DNA from: Larix kaempferi
Taxonomy: Eukaryota; Streptophyta; Pinopsida; Pinales; Pinaceae
Assembly: GCA_027924585.1 (NCBI GenBank)
Contig: BSBM01000436.1
Span: 9,067,001 to 9,131,000 of the forward strand
Direction of reading: 5' to 3'
Length of the DNA: 64,000 nucleotides
In this document: one piece after another, positions 11,311 through 23,599 of the stretch
Layout: each line of letters begins with the position of its first letter
Numbering within the stretch: position 1 is the stretch's first letter
Notes under the pieces: model-generated
What the model saw: the letters and a program-made list of their open reading frames with translations, nothing else
What the model was told of the DNA's origin: nothing
Databases searched by the model: none
Translations under genes and position numbers: made by a program

Positions 11311-14300
11311 AGACGTACTATTTTTTACCGCTTCAACCTCAGGGATAGCTTAAGCCACTCTTTGTACCTTCAGTTGATCAGCATATTACAGTGGCTCTTT
11401 CTATTTTTGAAGTTTGGCTTAATCTGGATGATCTACACTAGACTTCTTTCAACATTCCAGCTCATCAAAATCAACTTCACTATACTTGTACCAAAGGCCA
11501 CCTTCATTAAGGCTATGGAAACATGCTAAAAAGGTGATCATCCTTGTATTGAGGAGACCTAGGTTCAAACCATCGAGTACATTCAACAAACCAATTTCCA
11601 TTCAACAAAACAACTTGATAATAGGCACCATATCAACAATGTGTTCCCATCTCTCATTTTTCCATGTACAAGGTCTTGGGTGTGAGTATGCCTTTGGATT
11701 GCAAAAGGTGTCTTAGTGCCTTCTTAGGTATTTCATATCTCAAGTTAAAAGTTTCATCGCCAAATTATTCGACCACAATGCATACCCAAGGCAGAGTTAT
11801 ATGTGTAGCAAGTTCCTTTATTGCATGTCTTGAGGTTGCAATAATCAGCTTAGATTTACACAATAATCATATACATAGATAAATTGATGAATTTAAATGA
11901 CAAGTAGAAACATAAAAAATTAACCAAAACCACTTGCAATGTGTAAAGAATCATCAATAATTAATTTTTTATCGAGGCCCAAGCATGCTTGGGTACACAT
12001 TTATGTGAAGAGTGACACTGTTTGGACTTTTACAGTTAAACTACAACGTACTATCAAGATTGTCACAATTAAACCTGTAACTGCTTTTATAATTAATATT
12101 TTCCTCAAGCGAATATTCATGTCCTCTTTTACTCTACTTAACTTCAATTTTTCCTTAAATTATTTTTAAGTTGTGTTTCAGTTTAATAAAACATTTCTTA
12201 GCTTGTCCCCTTTTTTTATATCAATAAAAATTTCTTTTATATTTTCTATTAAGTTGTGAAAATACATACAATGTTTCCAAGTACCTCATGGACGTTGTTA
12301 CAAGGTCTATCTGCTGGAAACTAAGCTCACTTTCTGGTTTAATAAGAGATTCAGAGTTGAATTGCTGAGTTGCTTTTCCAAATTCATAACTGCTTTGATC
12401 AAATTATTTGATCACCCTTGAAACTAGTTGGATAGTTTGCCTTGTTAGAGATTTCCTGTTAGATATTGCAGTTAAAAGGTATGCTCTCGTGACCTATAGA
12501 CTTCAAGGTGGACCGAAGCTAACAAGAGTTTGCTAAGATTCATATCCACGAGAATTTGAGCTAAGAAACATTAAATTATTCGATAGTGATCTTCGGTGAT
12601 CAGAAAGAAAGGATCCCAGAGTGTCCCTAATCAGAAAAAGACAGGCATGCCAGAACTCAAGGGGTAATCTGCAAAGTCATGGACCTCCTTCAAAAACATT
12701 TTATGTCCTTAGGATTTGAGATAAAAACTAAGAAATAGCCCCGAGTAAGGAGCTTTATCACCACTCCATTTTGGATCTTTCCACTGGCTTTAATCCAAAT
12801 GGAAATGTTATCAGACAAAAGGCCAAAGGCCTGATTACGGCAGATCAAGAAGTTTGCAACAAATTTTCATTATAACCCTTGAATAGTTGCATATTTATAG
12901 AAATCCTGGGGGTATCTATAGGAGAAAAAAATCCATGATGAGCAGGGGTGGGAGCAGTTTCCTACAACACTTTATAAACAGAGAAGCCAAAGATTAGACA
13001 TTAGGAATAGGGACAATAAAAAAGTGGTGGAGCAGATATGGCCACTTAATTCACTAACCCATGCTCCCCAGTTATTTGTCGTAGCATGATGTTTTGCACT
13101 CTGGAGGCCATTTAAAGCTTTAATGTTCATGTCTTTTGTTTCAAACATGTATTGCACTTGGTGCCATTTGCTACATTCAGTGTTACATGTGACTGAGTGA
13201 GGAAGTTGATGTGCCAACCTCAACACCACCTTCTAAACAGACTGAGATACCGACCAATGGCCATCTGTCCCGATCCATCAAGGTTCTTTCATGAGAGGAC
13301 AACTCATCCCTTTAACCAAAAAGCGAATAGGGAATTAGTGGCTAGCTGCTAGATTAATCATTGTAGATGACCCATGATGGTGAGATATATTTATTATATA
13401 TATGATGTGATTTTATATTTATTAGTCTTGAATAGACAGTTATTCAAGGATCAGTGTTTGAGTTATCATTTGGCATCCACAACATCATAAATACTGGTGT
13501 TTTGTCTATATTTATGTGCCAATATGTTTATTTGATGTTGATGCTGGTTTATATTTTTTTAAATGAATTACATAGGCAGTTTGTGGAAGCATATGGCTAA
13601 GTCTAAACAACAGTGGATTTGGTTTTATAAACAGACTGTGAGCACCTCTAGATCTTTCCTTTTCAGTGTGCTTGAAGCCTGGCAGAATGGAGCATTGAAT
13701 CAGTCCACAGATGGGGATGTTGGTCTTGAAAATTTGAATGGTCTTTTATCTCAGATCATAGGTGGTCCATACCCCTGATTTAATACTAGCTGAAATCACT
13801 GTTCATAATGCAGATTCACTAAAAGGATTCCCTTTACAAATCAATGATGGCACTGTCGTGAGAAGCCTGATTTCATTAGAAAAGGAAGAGCCCAAACATT
13901 GTAGCCACAGCCAGAGAAAGCCAAAGGATAGTTATTGCACATATTATTCAACTAATGGATCGTGATTCATGAAATGAAAAGGGTGTTGTTATGTTGTGTT
14001 TGCACTCTGCTTGAGAAATGGCAAAGGGGCTACTTCTAGTGGTTCATTATTCTATCAAGATGGAAACAACCTCATAAAGTCAACAACATCAGCTTGATTC
14101 CTAGGAGGGTCTGTGCATAAGATACAAGAAATAAAGGACAAATCTGGGTAGCAAACTTGGAGGTTTTCCTGCAGCAGAAGATGAAGTTGACAGGTTGCAA
14201 ATTATACTTCATGGACAATGAGGCCCTGGATAATGATGAGTTATAGCTATGGAATGCGGCTTCGATGATAGTCGAGGGCACTTACATTTATGGCTCCATT

Positions 14301-15904
14301 GATGGCATGAACCGACATTTTGAGCCATTGAATAACAACAGAGAGCAGCTTCCTATCCATTATCTGGGATGAATAAAGCATTAGCTCTGGGTAGTCAATT
14401 CTCAAAAGAGAGATCTCCTTCTTGTACTGAAGCTAAGCTGCCCGTTTCCAACATATTGTGTAAACAAAGTTATGATTATGGGTTTCTTGAATGAGATTTG
14501 GATGTCTCTGTAGGATTTACTCAGGATAAGCAGGTCCTTCTCCACTAAGACAGTGCCTTATCGACCTAGTCCATGAGCAGTATGCTTTGGTTGTCAATGC
14601 AAACAAGTCATAAAATTTCCCCATGTATATGGAAAATTTGAAACAGCAGTGTCGTCTTCCAGTCTTGACCTTGAATCCAGCTCATTGAATTAGTTGATCT
14701 TGTGATCCAGTTGTCATGAAGCGCTCTAGCTCATCACACTTGGGATGTCATAGTATAGGATTTTGTTGGAACATTTCTAGTCTAAGTGGCCTATTTCATG
14801 TTTGTCGAGGCTTGAATGATAATTGTTCTCAGAGCATCATTACAGTCACGTATTGGGAGCCTCCATGGTGCAGAGCTTGGGAAACCAGAAGGCGGGGAAA
14901 CCGGTTCATGAAAGCAGTGACCAGTACCAATTGAAAAAGGGGCACACTCTCAGACTTGTTCTTGAAATAGAAGGGTGTTTTTTTTAACAGTGTTCTTGCA
15001 GTATTTATATCTTCGAGCATGGAATTCAGAATGGCATCATCTTTTCAATTCCAATTTGTTTTACCCATCATACAAATCTAAAGGTGCACTTCTGTGAAGT
15101 CTGGTAGAAGTAGGCGATCTCATCAATGTTTGCAACATCATAATATGAACTCTCACTAAGCATGTGGCCTACCTTGAACATGGTTTAATTTTCCAATGAA
15201 CAAAAAGTATTTAGTTCTGAAATTATATGGAGGCAATTAAAGGGTGCAATATCTGGCTTTAATGTTATATACACTATTTGCAACGATCAGCCGCAGAATC
15301 TGGTCAGAAGAATATTTGGAACATAAACCATTGCCAACGAGCTTGTAGCAGCAACATTGAGACATGTAGTTCCTGGCCACCTTTGATGAGTTTAGATTTG
15401 GGTGAGCATTGATGGCATATGTAATAAAGTTTGCTCACTCATGGTGGGTGCTCCACTTGAATGAATTAGGGAAAGAGAGCAAGAAGTGCTTCTCGTCCTA
15501 TTTCAAAAACATGAAGAATAGAAATCAAGAAGATTATTGTAGACAAACAACGCCCAATCAGAGATGTTAAAAGACGCACTGCTCCATTACTTGTTGACGG
15601 GGAGTCTATCATTAGAATATGGTTTATCTTTCATCAAATGGGTGGCCCACACACTATGTGAGATTCTTCTTTGGTCGATTTCTTATCGCTGGACATATTT
15701 GAGGGATAGTGCTACCCGTTGGAGACTATCATCTCAGGGCCACATAATCGCTACATGGAGCATTGTTATTACACTCAGAAAGTGTCCACCTTGGATTCCA
15801 CCTTGCACGCATATGGTTAAAGTTGTTTACATATGTTCCTAGCTCACGTTTTTTATGGAGGCTCAGTGATTATTTAAAGCTTGCCCTTAAAACGGGATAC
15901 CTCT
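11311..15904. other. No recognisable gene; short coding-like scraps
   Basis: About 4.6 kb. A run from 13563 to 13965 has two overlapping short open frames on the plus strand (one with SVLEAWQNGALNQSTDGDVG) that look like old coding sequence, but I do not recognise the protein. Around 14410-14480 a piece reading SCTEAKLPVSN faintly resembles the STEAEYRA motif of copia RNase H. Neither supports a gene call. Confidence 0.35.
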
Positions 15905-17945
15905 TGATTCTATGGCAATTTTGAAGTGCTTGGGGAAAATATTGAAGTGCTTAGGGCATTTTTATCATCTTTCGGAGAATTTTGAAGTGCTCGGGGAAAG
16001 TATTGAAGTGCCTGGGGCATTTTTCTTGTCAATGGGTGAATTTTGAAGTGCATGGGGTGTTTTTCTTGTCAATGGGTAAATTTTGAAGTGCATGGGGTTG
16101 TTTATTAATGTAAGAATGATTTTATAGTGTTGGGACGTTTTAAAACAGTGATGGCCAAAGTTATCACATGCCGAGGCAATTTTTTGTGTACTGGGGCATT
16201 TTTGTGATTGCTTGGGTGATTATATCATTGTTGGGTGTTTTTCTACCTTACCTAGGGCAAGTATTGAAGTGCCCAGGGCATCTTTATCATCATTGTATGA
16301 ATTTTGAAGTGTCTAGGGCAAGTAATGAAGTGCCTACACAAATATGGAAGTGGACGGGGGCGTTTTTATCTTCTTTACAAGAATTTTGAAGTGCCCAGGG
16401 AAAATATTGAAGTGGCTGGGCATTTTTATCATCGTTGGGATAATTTTGAAGTGGTCGAGGCAAGTATTGAAGTGCATGGCGCATTTCTATCATCATTGGG
16501 TCAGTTTAGAAGTGCATGGGGCAAGTATTGAAGTGCCTGGGGACAATTTTTAAGTGCTTGGAGAAAATATTGAAGTACATGGGGAGTTTGATCATCCTTG
16601 GGAGAATTTAGAAGTGCCTCAGAAAATATTGAAGTGCTTAGGGCATTTTTATCACCTTTCGGAGAATTTTGAAGTGCCCGGGGGAAGTATTGAAGTGCTT
16701 GGGGCATTTTTATTATCAATGGGTGAATTGTAAAGTGCACGGGGTGTTTTTCTTGTCAATGGGTGAATTTTGAAGTGCATGGGGCGTGTTTCTCATCACT
16801 GGGTGAATTTTGAAGTGCATGGGGCGTTTCTATCATCAATAGGTCAATTTAGAAGTGAATGTGGCAAGTATTGAAGTGACTTGGGGGAATTTTGAAGTGC
16901 TTTGGGAAAATATTAAAGTGCATGTGGAGTTTTTATCATCCCTGGGAGAATTTAGAAGTGCCTGGGAAAATATTGAAGTTTTTAGGGCAATTTTATTATC
17001 TTTTGGAAAATTGACGTGCATGGGGCAAGTATTGAAGTGCCTGGTGCGTTTTTCTCACCACTGGGTGAATTTAGAAGTGCATGGGGCATTTTTCTCATCA
17101 ACGGGTGAATTTAGAAGTGCATGGGTCATTTTTCTCCTCACTGCGTGAATTTAGAAGTGTTTGGGGTTGTTATTGATCAATGTATGAATGCTTTTATAGT
17201 GTTGGGACGTTTTAAAACAACGATGGGCAAAGTTATCACTTGTCGGGGAAAATTTGTGTGGATTGAGGCATTTTTTTGATTGCATGGGTGATTATATCAT
17301 TGTAGAGTGTTTTTCTCCCTTGCCTAGGGAAACTATTGAAGTGCATAGGGCATCTTTATCATCATTGGACGAATTTTGAAGTGTCTGGGGCAAGTAATGA
17401 AGTGCTTGGGAAATCATGGAAGTGGATGGGGGCATTTTTATCTTTGCTGGGAGAAATTTGAAGTGTGTGGGGAAACTATTGAAGTGTCTGGGTGTTTTTA
17501 TCATGCTTGGGAGAATTTTGAAGTGGTTGAGGCAAGTATTGAAGTACATGGTGTGTTTCTATCATCATTGGGTTAATTTAGAAGTGCATGGGGTAAGTAT
17601 TAAAGTGCCTCGAGGGAATTTTGAAGTGCTTGGGGAAAATATTGAAGTGCATGGGGAGTTTTTATCATCCTTGGGAGAATTTAGGGGTGCCTAGGAAAAT
17701 ATTAAAGTGCTTAGGGAATTTTTATCATCTTTGGGAGAATTTTGAAGTGCTCGAGGCAAGTATTGAAGTGTCTGGGGCGTTATTCGCATCATTGGGTGAA
17801 TTTAGAAGTGTATGGGGCATTATTCGCATCACTGGGTGAATTTAGAAGTGCATGGGGTTGTTATTTATCAATTTATGGATGCTTTTATGGTGTTGGGACA
17901 TTTTAAAACAGTGATGGGCGAAGTTATCACTTGCTGAGGAAAATT
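15905..17945. repeat. Tandem array of about 60-bp GAAGTGC units with higher-order structure
   Basis: The array is built on GAATTTTGAAGTGC-YTGGGG followed by ATATTGAAGTGC-YTGGGG and a GCATTTTTATCATC-TTGGG spacer. Early copies repeat at exactly 60 bp (AAGTGC at 15924 and 15984). A longer spacer containing GTTGGGACRTTTTAAAAC and AAGTTATCAC occurs three times (about 16129, 17199, 17892), dividing the array into blocks of about 1070 and 690 bp. Several plus-strand frames stay open and would encode repetitive peptides such as LGEFRSAWENIEV, but this follows from a repeat unit with few stops. I treat it as non-coding satellite-like DNA. Confidence 0.9.
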
Positions 17946-18424
17946 TGTGTGGATTGAGCCATTTTAAGTATTCACTGACAAATATGCAACTCTCCTACCA
18001 TTCGACACCAAAGAGAAGAAATTTTGGTGAGAAGATTGGTTGGAAGCTTGGAATTGGTCCACCAACTATCTCTCTATATAAAGGAAATGGCCCGCTACTA
18101 GGATATTCACTTAATTCTATTAATTTGTTGGCATGCCAAGATTCATGACCCCACATGTCCATTGGACCATTAAGGGACGAGATAACAAGTAGAGTCCGTA
18201 CTTGCCCTGAATCTAGTTAGTGCAGTCGTGTTTCGTTGACACCTTCTAGTTGTGAGTGATCAAATACTGCTTGTGAAATGTATAAATAAATCCATCCTCT
18301 CCTCATTCATACACTTGTCCATTCGAGAGTCTAAGAGTCGAGAGAGTCCAAAGTTCAGCTCTGGTGTATGTTCTTCTGTTGCACTACCTTAGTAATCTAC
18401 ATAATCAAAATCTTGAGTCTTATT
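17946..18424. other. Unassigned, promoter-like plus-strand sequence
   Basis: Contains CTATATAAAGG near 18075 and TGTATAAATAAATCC near 18279, followed by a stretch resembling a transcript leader (TCGAGAGAGTCC). No frame downstream. It could be an LTR R/U5-like region or subterminal DNA of the hAT-like element. Confidence 0.3.
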
Positions 18425-18721
18425 GGAAAAATATTCGCCAAATTTTTACTATATTTTATAAATCAGTGAAAGATTCGCCAAGTTTTTACAATTTTTTATA
18501 ATTAAGTGAAATATTCACCAAGATTTTACAATATCTTATAATTTAGTGAAAGATTCGCCAGTATTTTACAGCATTATATAATGAAATGAAAGATTCGCCA
18601 AAAAATTATATATACATATTATATTATTGATAAAATCGCCTTCAAGTTTTCCTATATATCGGGGAGATTCGCCCATTTTTTATACATATAAATTTGGGGG
18701 GGGTTCTTAAAATTTTCCCTG
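18425..18721 (-). repeat. hAT-like right terminus with five 40-bp subterminal repeats
   Basis: ATTCGCCA (one copy ATTCACCA) recurs at 18433, 18473, 18513, 18553 and 18593, an exact 40-bp period, within units containing TTTTACAATWTTTTATAA and AGTGAAAG. Further GATTCGCCC lies near 18667, and the block ends in TAAAATTTTCCCTG at 18721, the inverse of the sequence starting at 1602. Subterminal tandem motifs next to a CAGGG terminus fit transposase-binding sites of hAT elements. No transposase is recognisable in the intervening DNA. Confidence 0.55.
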
Positions 18722-18922
18722 TTGTCACACTATTGATTTAGGTCATAAAAACTCCCCAAAGTGTCCTTCTCTTACACTAGCATGTCTAGGCCTTTGGATC
18801 GGTTTTATTGAATAGAAAATCATCTTGTTGAGAACTAGCCTCTGGGTGTCACCAAACTAATTTAGATATTTATATTTTCACAACTTGCATGGAAATCAAT
18901 CTCCAAAAGTCTTTTATAACAT

Positions 18923-19800
18923 TTAATGGCTTGAGTGAGACAAATTTATGATATCACCAAGGTTATGCCTTTTCAAGTGATTGTTAATAGTTGACTGAAG
19001 TCCCTTGGGATTCATCTTAAAAACCAATGACAATGAATCTAGAGATTGGGTATATTTATAACAACATGTGGAGAAAAAATTTACAAATTGGTGCACAAAC
19101 TGGCTCTCTATTGGAGGGAATCTCACACTAAGGGTCAAACACAAAAAAACACACCAACCTAATGGAAAAATGCAGAATGGGGGGTAACACACTATCCCAA
19201 CAAATCTTATACCAAATCCTAGACAAGTCAACATCTCAGTGATGGACCAATCAATCTGATGGTAGGCTTTGTCAAATTTGATCTTCAAGAAGAGGACTTG
19301 CTAATCAGTGTCCCAAGACTTGTTTGTTCCCTCCAAACAATCTTCCTAGCAACATCCCACACCCAAAGATCTAAAGACATGGCTAAGCTCTTGTAAGCTA
19401 CATTCAGTAGAGTGATATATTTCCATCCCCGGATAAATTCTCTGGCAGAATTCTTGGGGATCAATGTAATTAGCTCTTCGTTAATGGATTTAGTCAAGCA
19501 ACCCATGTAAAAGGTCTCAAACACCAAGCAGTTGAAATCATCCTCTACTATGTCCCGCATTACCTTGTAAAACTCACATTATAATTCATTTTCATCACTT
19601 ATCATCAAGACTCCATTGACATGCAGAACAATAATCATCCCATTCCCATTACTTAGCTTAAAGTGTTAAAATACCTCAAATTCCAAGTAGTAGAAACCAA
19701 TCCCTACTATGTCCCACATCACCTTGTAAAACTCACATCAGAATTCCTTGTCATCGATTATCATCAATATGCCATTGAGATCTTTTCTATAAATATCATA
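18923..19800 (-). pseudogene. Plant L1-type LINE reverse transcriptase fragment
   Basis: Reading 19560 down to 19285 gives NEELITLIPKNS, RGWKYITLLNVAYKSLAMSL and VWREQTSLG, the fingers region of plant L1 RT (LIPK, W-R-PI-LL). A frame change at about 19288 leads to FDKAYHQIDWSITEMLTCLGFG, the palm motif A region with the catalytic Asp of FDKAYD. After that the similarity fades; the catalytic FADD motif is missing and a stop falls near 18923. Upstream (19565-19790) is an imperfect direct duplication of about 150 bp with TGTCCCRCATYACCTTGTAA. 5'-truncated or broken; not active. Confidence 0.7.
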
Positions 19801-20299
19801 GCTCTGAAATCTTTACTTTATTGATCCATCTAAGTTTGTTAATAGAAGGTCATGACAAAATGGAAATAGCTATCATATCCCTATGCACAATGGCATTCCT
19901 CAATATTGATGATGATGATTGTTAATGTATATTGAGAACGACTTTGGTCTATTAATCTTTAAGAAAAAAAAATGGTAAGGAATTACTAGGTTTGCTTTAA
20001 AATTTTATTTCGATACTCTAAAAAATAGGCCCATTATCTGATAAGCCTCATCTAGATTAGCCAGATTATGTTGAGGAATATTTGTCATTTGCCACGATAC
20101 CAAAGATTGGAATATTTTTGTCTTAACACCTAGGAATCATTGCTTGAGCATGGAGGGTTATGATTATTAGATGGAAAATTTTATTGGTTAAGAATATATG
20201 TTACAATGTAGAGGAATGTACTACATTAGGATTAAACATGCATGATTCAAGGATTTCCATTTAGTCTGGTTTATTTATTTTTGAACACTTCCAGGTATT

Positions 20300-20700
20300 G
20301 TCTCAATATCGATGAACGTTCGTGTAGGCTATAGAAGATGTTTCCACACAGATGCTAATCATACCACGGAAGTTTGTCTCAATAGCAACACACCTCTTCT
20401 AGCAGTTGCCATGCAGATGCAGAACCTGCCACAAAAGTTAGTGAAGCGATTCGTGGATATTGCGACGCATGTTCGTGGAGTTATAGAAAATGTTTTCATG
20501 CAAATGCTAAAACTGTGATGAACATTCGTCGCTATTCACAACAAACCTCTTCTATAAGTTCATCTCTATAGACACGAACATTTGTAGCAGGTTTAGCTTC
20601 TGCGTGGAAACATATAGAAGACGTGTGTCGATATATCGACGAATATTCGTGGCAGGTTTCAGATTCCGTAGATCTGAGAACTGTTGTATAATTGACACGT
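20300..20700. repeat. Cluster of inverted and direct short repeats (possible MITE or fold-back)
   Basis: ATGTTTCCACACAGATGCT at 20339-20357 is matched in inverse orientation near 20600-20625 (AGCTTCTGCGTGGAAACAT). CACGAAYRTTCGT-like palindromic words and GTTCGTG/CACGAAC motifs recur throughout. The layout suggests a degraded fold-back element of about 400 bp. No target duplication was identified. Confidence 0.4.
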
Positions 20701-22087
20701 GGCCACTATGAAGCGTTTCTATTGCCACGATGGGTAATCTTCATCTCTATATCCATGAACATTTTTCCACAAAAAAATGAAACCCGTATCGTGGAAACAG
20801 GGACAATAAATCCTGGTAATTACAACGAAAAAACGTGGAAAATTTGGCCATATGTACTAGTGAATGGGAATGAGCTTCACTTATATAGGACTAAGAGGAT
20901 AGAATAGGTTGAGATATGGTAGGAGAGAGTTAGGGGATCTCACCAAAGGGGTAGGGAACTGAATTCCAACTCCCCCACCCCATAGGCTAGGGATAGGGAT
21001 CCACATCACTAGCTTCAAGAATGGGCTTGAGGATGCTCTTTTATCCAATTAACTGACATCATCGTAGGATGCATTAGGACAACCTGTGACGTCGCAGGTT
21101 GCACAAGGGTGAATTGCGACGACCTATAAAAATGGGTCAGTTAAGCCCTCCAGTCATGGGAAACTTTAGGGATGTTTACACTAAGTCTCATGGCAATAAG
21201 ATTTAGGTGTAACAGAATGCCCCCCAAATCATGAAGTTGTTGGAACTTGACAGGTGAAATGCTTTGACAGAAGGAATGGAAATGGCTTGTCGGATAGGAA
21301 ATGCTGCTGCAGTACAACTAACTTTGAGAACACAGTCTCGTATGACTCACAACATGGCTGCTGACCAATACATTGCAGATCCATGGTAGTAATGACCGAC
21401 TGAACACAATCATGGATACTAGACACAAGAGTAGATCCATGATGAGATGATAACATAGCCACGACCAATACAAATGTGGATCCGTGTGATATGACTCAAA
21501 AAATCTCCATCGTAACCTGGGTAAAACATGACTCCCCGGGGTCTTCAAGATGAACCCACAATGATACGAATCTATCCATGCGATTACAAATGTCTTGACG
21601 TCGAACATGGTAGAAACCACTTGATTACTGGTCATTGATGTATATCATTAACAAGCGCGAGGGAAATCACCATTAATGTCAATGATCCCCAAGGTATCAC
21701 AATACATATCACCAAGCATGAATAAATGAGTTGAATTCGAATGCTAGATGAAATATTTCGATCAAGAGTCAATGATGTAAACTCATGTCCAAAGTGAGGT
21801 AACCTGCCATTGAGGCATGCAAGCCCAAGGTACTTGGTTGGTTTCTAGATTCAATCCTCGGATGATGATTTGAAGTCGACAAGGATGAATCCGTCGAAGG
21901 AGGGCCATGATTAATCCCCCATCATTGACACGAAACTCGATAACATATTTTTGGAGTAGATCGGATGGTACAGTAACATGTAAGACTGACTTAGAGTAGA
22001 CCCGACATGGTGGAAGGTGTACTAGCTATAAATGATGAGCGGTGAAAGTATTCTTGAACATGGTCATGGCATGACTTGGCAGTATTG
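20701..22087. other. No recognisable gene
   Basis: About 1.4 kb left of the copia 3' LTR. Frames are short and none matches a known protein. ATCCATGRT- and GTGGATCC-type words recur between 21370 and 21500, suggesting an older, unresolved repeat. Confidence 0.4.
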
Positions 22088-22697
22088 TGTTCGTTTTTCA
22101 GAATTTACTTCAATCTGATCTAGGATCTTAACTGAGAGAACAACATGTACAACATATCTACAGCATATCAAACATGGACATAATAATGCAAGCACACAAG
22201 ATACAATAGACACGCAGAGTTTCACTGGGGAAAACCATAAAGGTGAAAAACCCCACAACTTCCTTAGAGATAGATAGAGCAATGATACAACCCAAGTACA
22301 AGAGATAGTCATCCTAGTAGCAGCTTCTCCTCCTCCACAAGTGCGCCACTCTCCAATGAGAGTATGAGTGAGAAAGTGAATGATCAAATAGAGTGCCTCC
22401 CACACTCTATTTATACATGACTTGACTTGCCTAATAACCTTTACGAGGTCGGCCTCAACTTAACCACTTAACATAATGCTGACAGGGCCGACCCCCAATA
22501 GGGTGGTCTAATAACCCTTTGACCCACATGAATTATACAGGGCCAACCCCATCAAGGTGGTCTGATAACCCATCAAGTATAAGTTACGACACTTACAATA
22601 TAAATGACGACACTTCCGTATAGAGGAATAATAACATCTCCATAGGAATACAATATACATATGTGAAATACATTCCGAAGTCACAATTGCATCAACA
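22088..22697 (-). repeat. Copia 3' LTR
   Basis: A 610-bp LTR. In plus-strand reading it opens TGTTCG and closes CATCAACA, so it has TG...CA ends and TGTTG/CAACA-type termini in element orientation. It matches 28270-28745 and 30778-31466 over their shared lengths. Repeated GGCCGACCCC and GGTGGTCTAATAACC words lie in its right half. Open frames inside it are not genes. Confidence 0.9.
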
Positions 22698-22706
22698 CTC
22701 CCTCTT
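22698..22706 (-). other. Polypurine tract
   Basis: Plus-strand CTCCCTCTT is AAGAGGGAG on the element strand, immediately 5' of the 3' LTR start, the expected plus-strand primer of an LTR retrotransposon. Confidence 0.75.
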
Positions 22707-22829
22707 AACTAGGAAGGTATTTCTCGACACAGATCTGCTAGCACAAGTCTTCTTCTCTGGATCATCGTCATCGTCACTGCTGCTGCTATCTCAATCAATC
22801 TCCGATCTACTCGTCATAGGAAGTTGTAT

Positions 22830-23212
22830 AGAGCCACTCCTTTTTCATACTGGATTTAGGCCTGCTACTTGCAGGTCTTTATCATCTACAGAGCCAGCCC
22901 TTTTTCATGTTGGATGTATCACAGAGCCAGCCCTTTTTCATGCTGGATGTGAACTAGAACAAATCTAGGATTTCCACCACAGAGCCAGTCCTTTTTCATA
23001 CTGGATGGGACCTAGAACAAATCTAGGATTTCCGCCACAGAGCCTGTCCTTTTTCATATTGGATGGGACCTAGAACAAATCTAGGATTTCCGCCACAAAG
23101 CCAGTCCTTTTTCATACTGGATGGGACCTAGAAAAAATCTAGGATTTCTGCCACAGAGCCAATCCTTTCTCATACTGGATGGGACCTAGAACAAATCTAG
23201 GATTTTCCACCA
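22830..23212. repeat. 58-bp tandem repeats in copia 3' UTR
   Basis: Units containing GAGCCAGTCCTTTTTCATAC and CTAGAACAAATCTAGGATTT start at 22982, 23040, 23098 and 23156, an exact 58-bp period. Three shorter, variant copies precede them from about 22830. CTAG-AACAAAT-CTAG within the unit is a small inverted repeat. Confidence 0.9.
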
Positions 23213-23560
23213 CACAACCTCGAAAGAGCATCCCAGGACTTATTACGGGCACACAACCCAACCTATCGGATCTCCCAGGGCTATATTACATGTGGTCATG
23301 GAAAAACCTTAAAAGAGCATCCCAAGACTTATTACGGGCACACAACCCAACCGATCAGATCTCCCAGGGCTACATTACATTCCATAGGACAAAACCTCAA
23401 AAGAGCATCCCAGGACTTATTACGGGCACACAGCCCAACCTATTGGATCTCCCAGGGTAATATTACATGTCCTCCCAGAGCAATGCCTCGAAAGAGAATC
23501 CCAGGACTGATTACGGGCACATCGCCCAACCTATCGGATCTCCCAGGTCAACTTACATGC
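23213..23560. repeat. About 88-bp tandem repeats in copia 3' UTR
   Basis: Four copies of a unit with AAGAGCATCCCAGGACTTAT, ACGGGCACACARCCCAACC and GGATCTCCCAGG, beginning at about 23224, 23312, 23399 and 23491. Spacing is 87-92 bp and identity is high. Confidence 0.88.
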
Positions 23561-23599
23561 TCATCTGCACAACCTGTCCATGGCCACAAGGCATCAACC

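Larger units (their letters stand above)
9470..11700 (+). mobile_element. Decayed Ty1/copia retrotransposon, plus strand
   Basis: A putative 5' LTR of about 310 bp ends at CTCAACA just before a perfect initiator-Met tRNA primer-binding site at 9782. Integrase-like coding is recognisable near 11.1-11.3 kb, only 1.3 kb downstream, so most of gag and protease is deleted or unrecognisable. No RT, RNase H or 3' LTR could be found. The LTR 5' boundary near 9470 is a guess from sequence character; no second LTR confirms it. Confidence 0.55.

Noticed and set aside
13563-13965. Host gene exons.
   Set aside because: Two short overlapping frames look coding-like but match nothing I know and lack clear splice borders.
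16168-17839. Repetitive open frames (such as LGEFRSAWENIEV repeats) in the 60-bp array, suggestive of a repeat protein.
   Set aside because: Several frames are open at once, copies vary at random with respect to codon position, and no start or flanking domain is seen.
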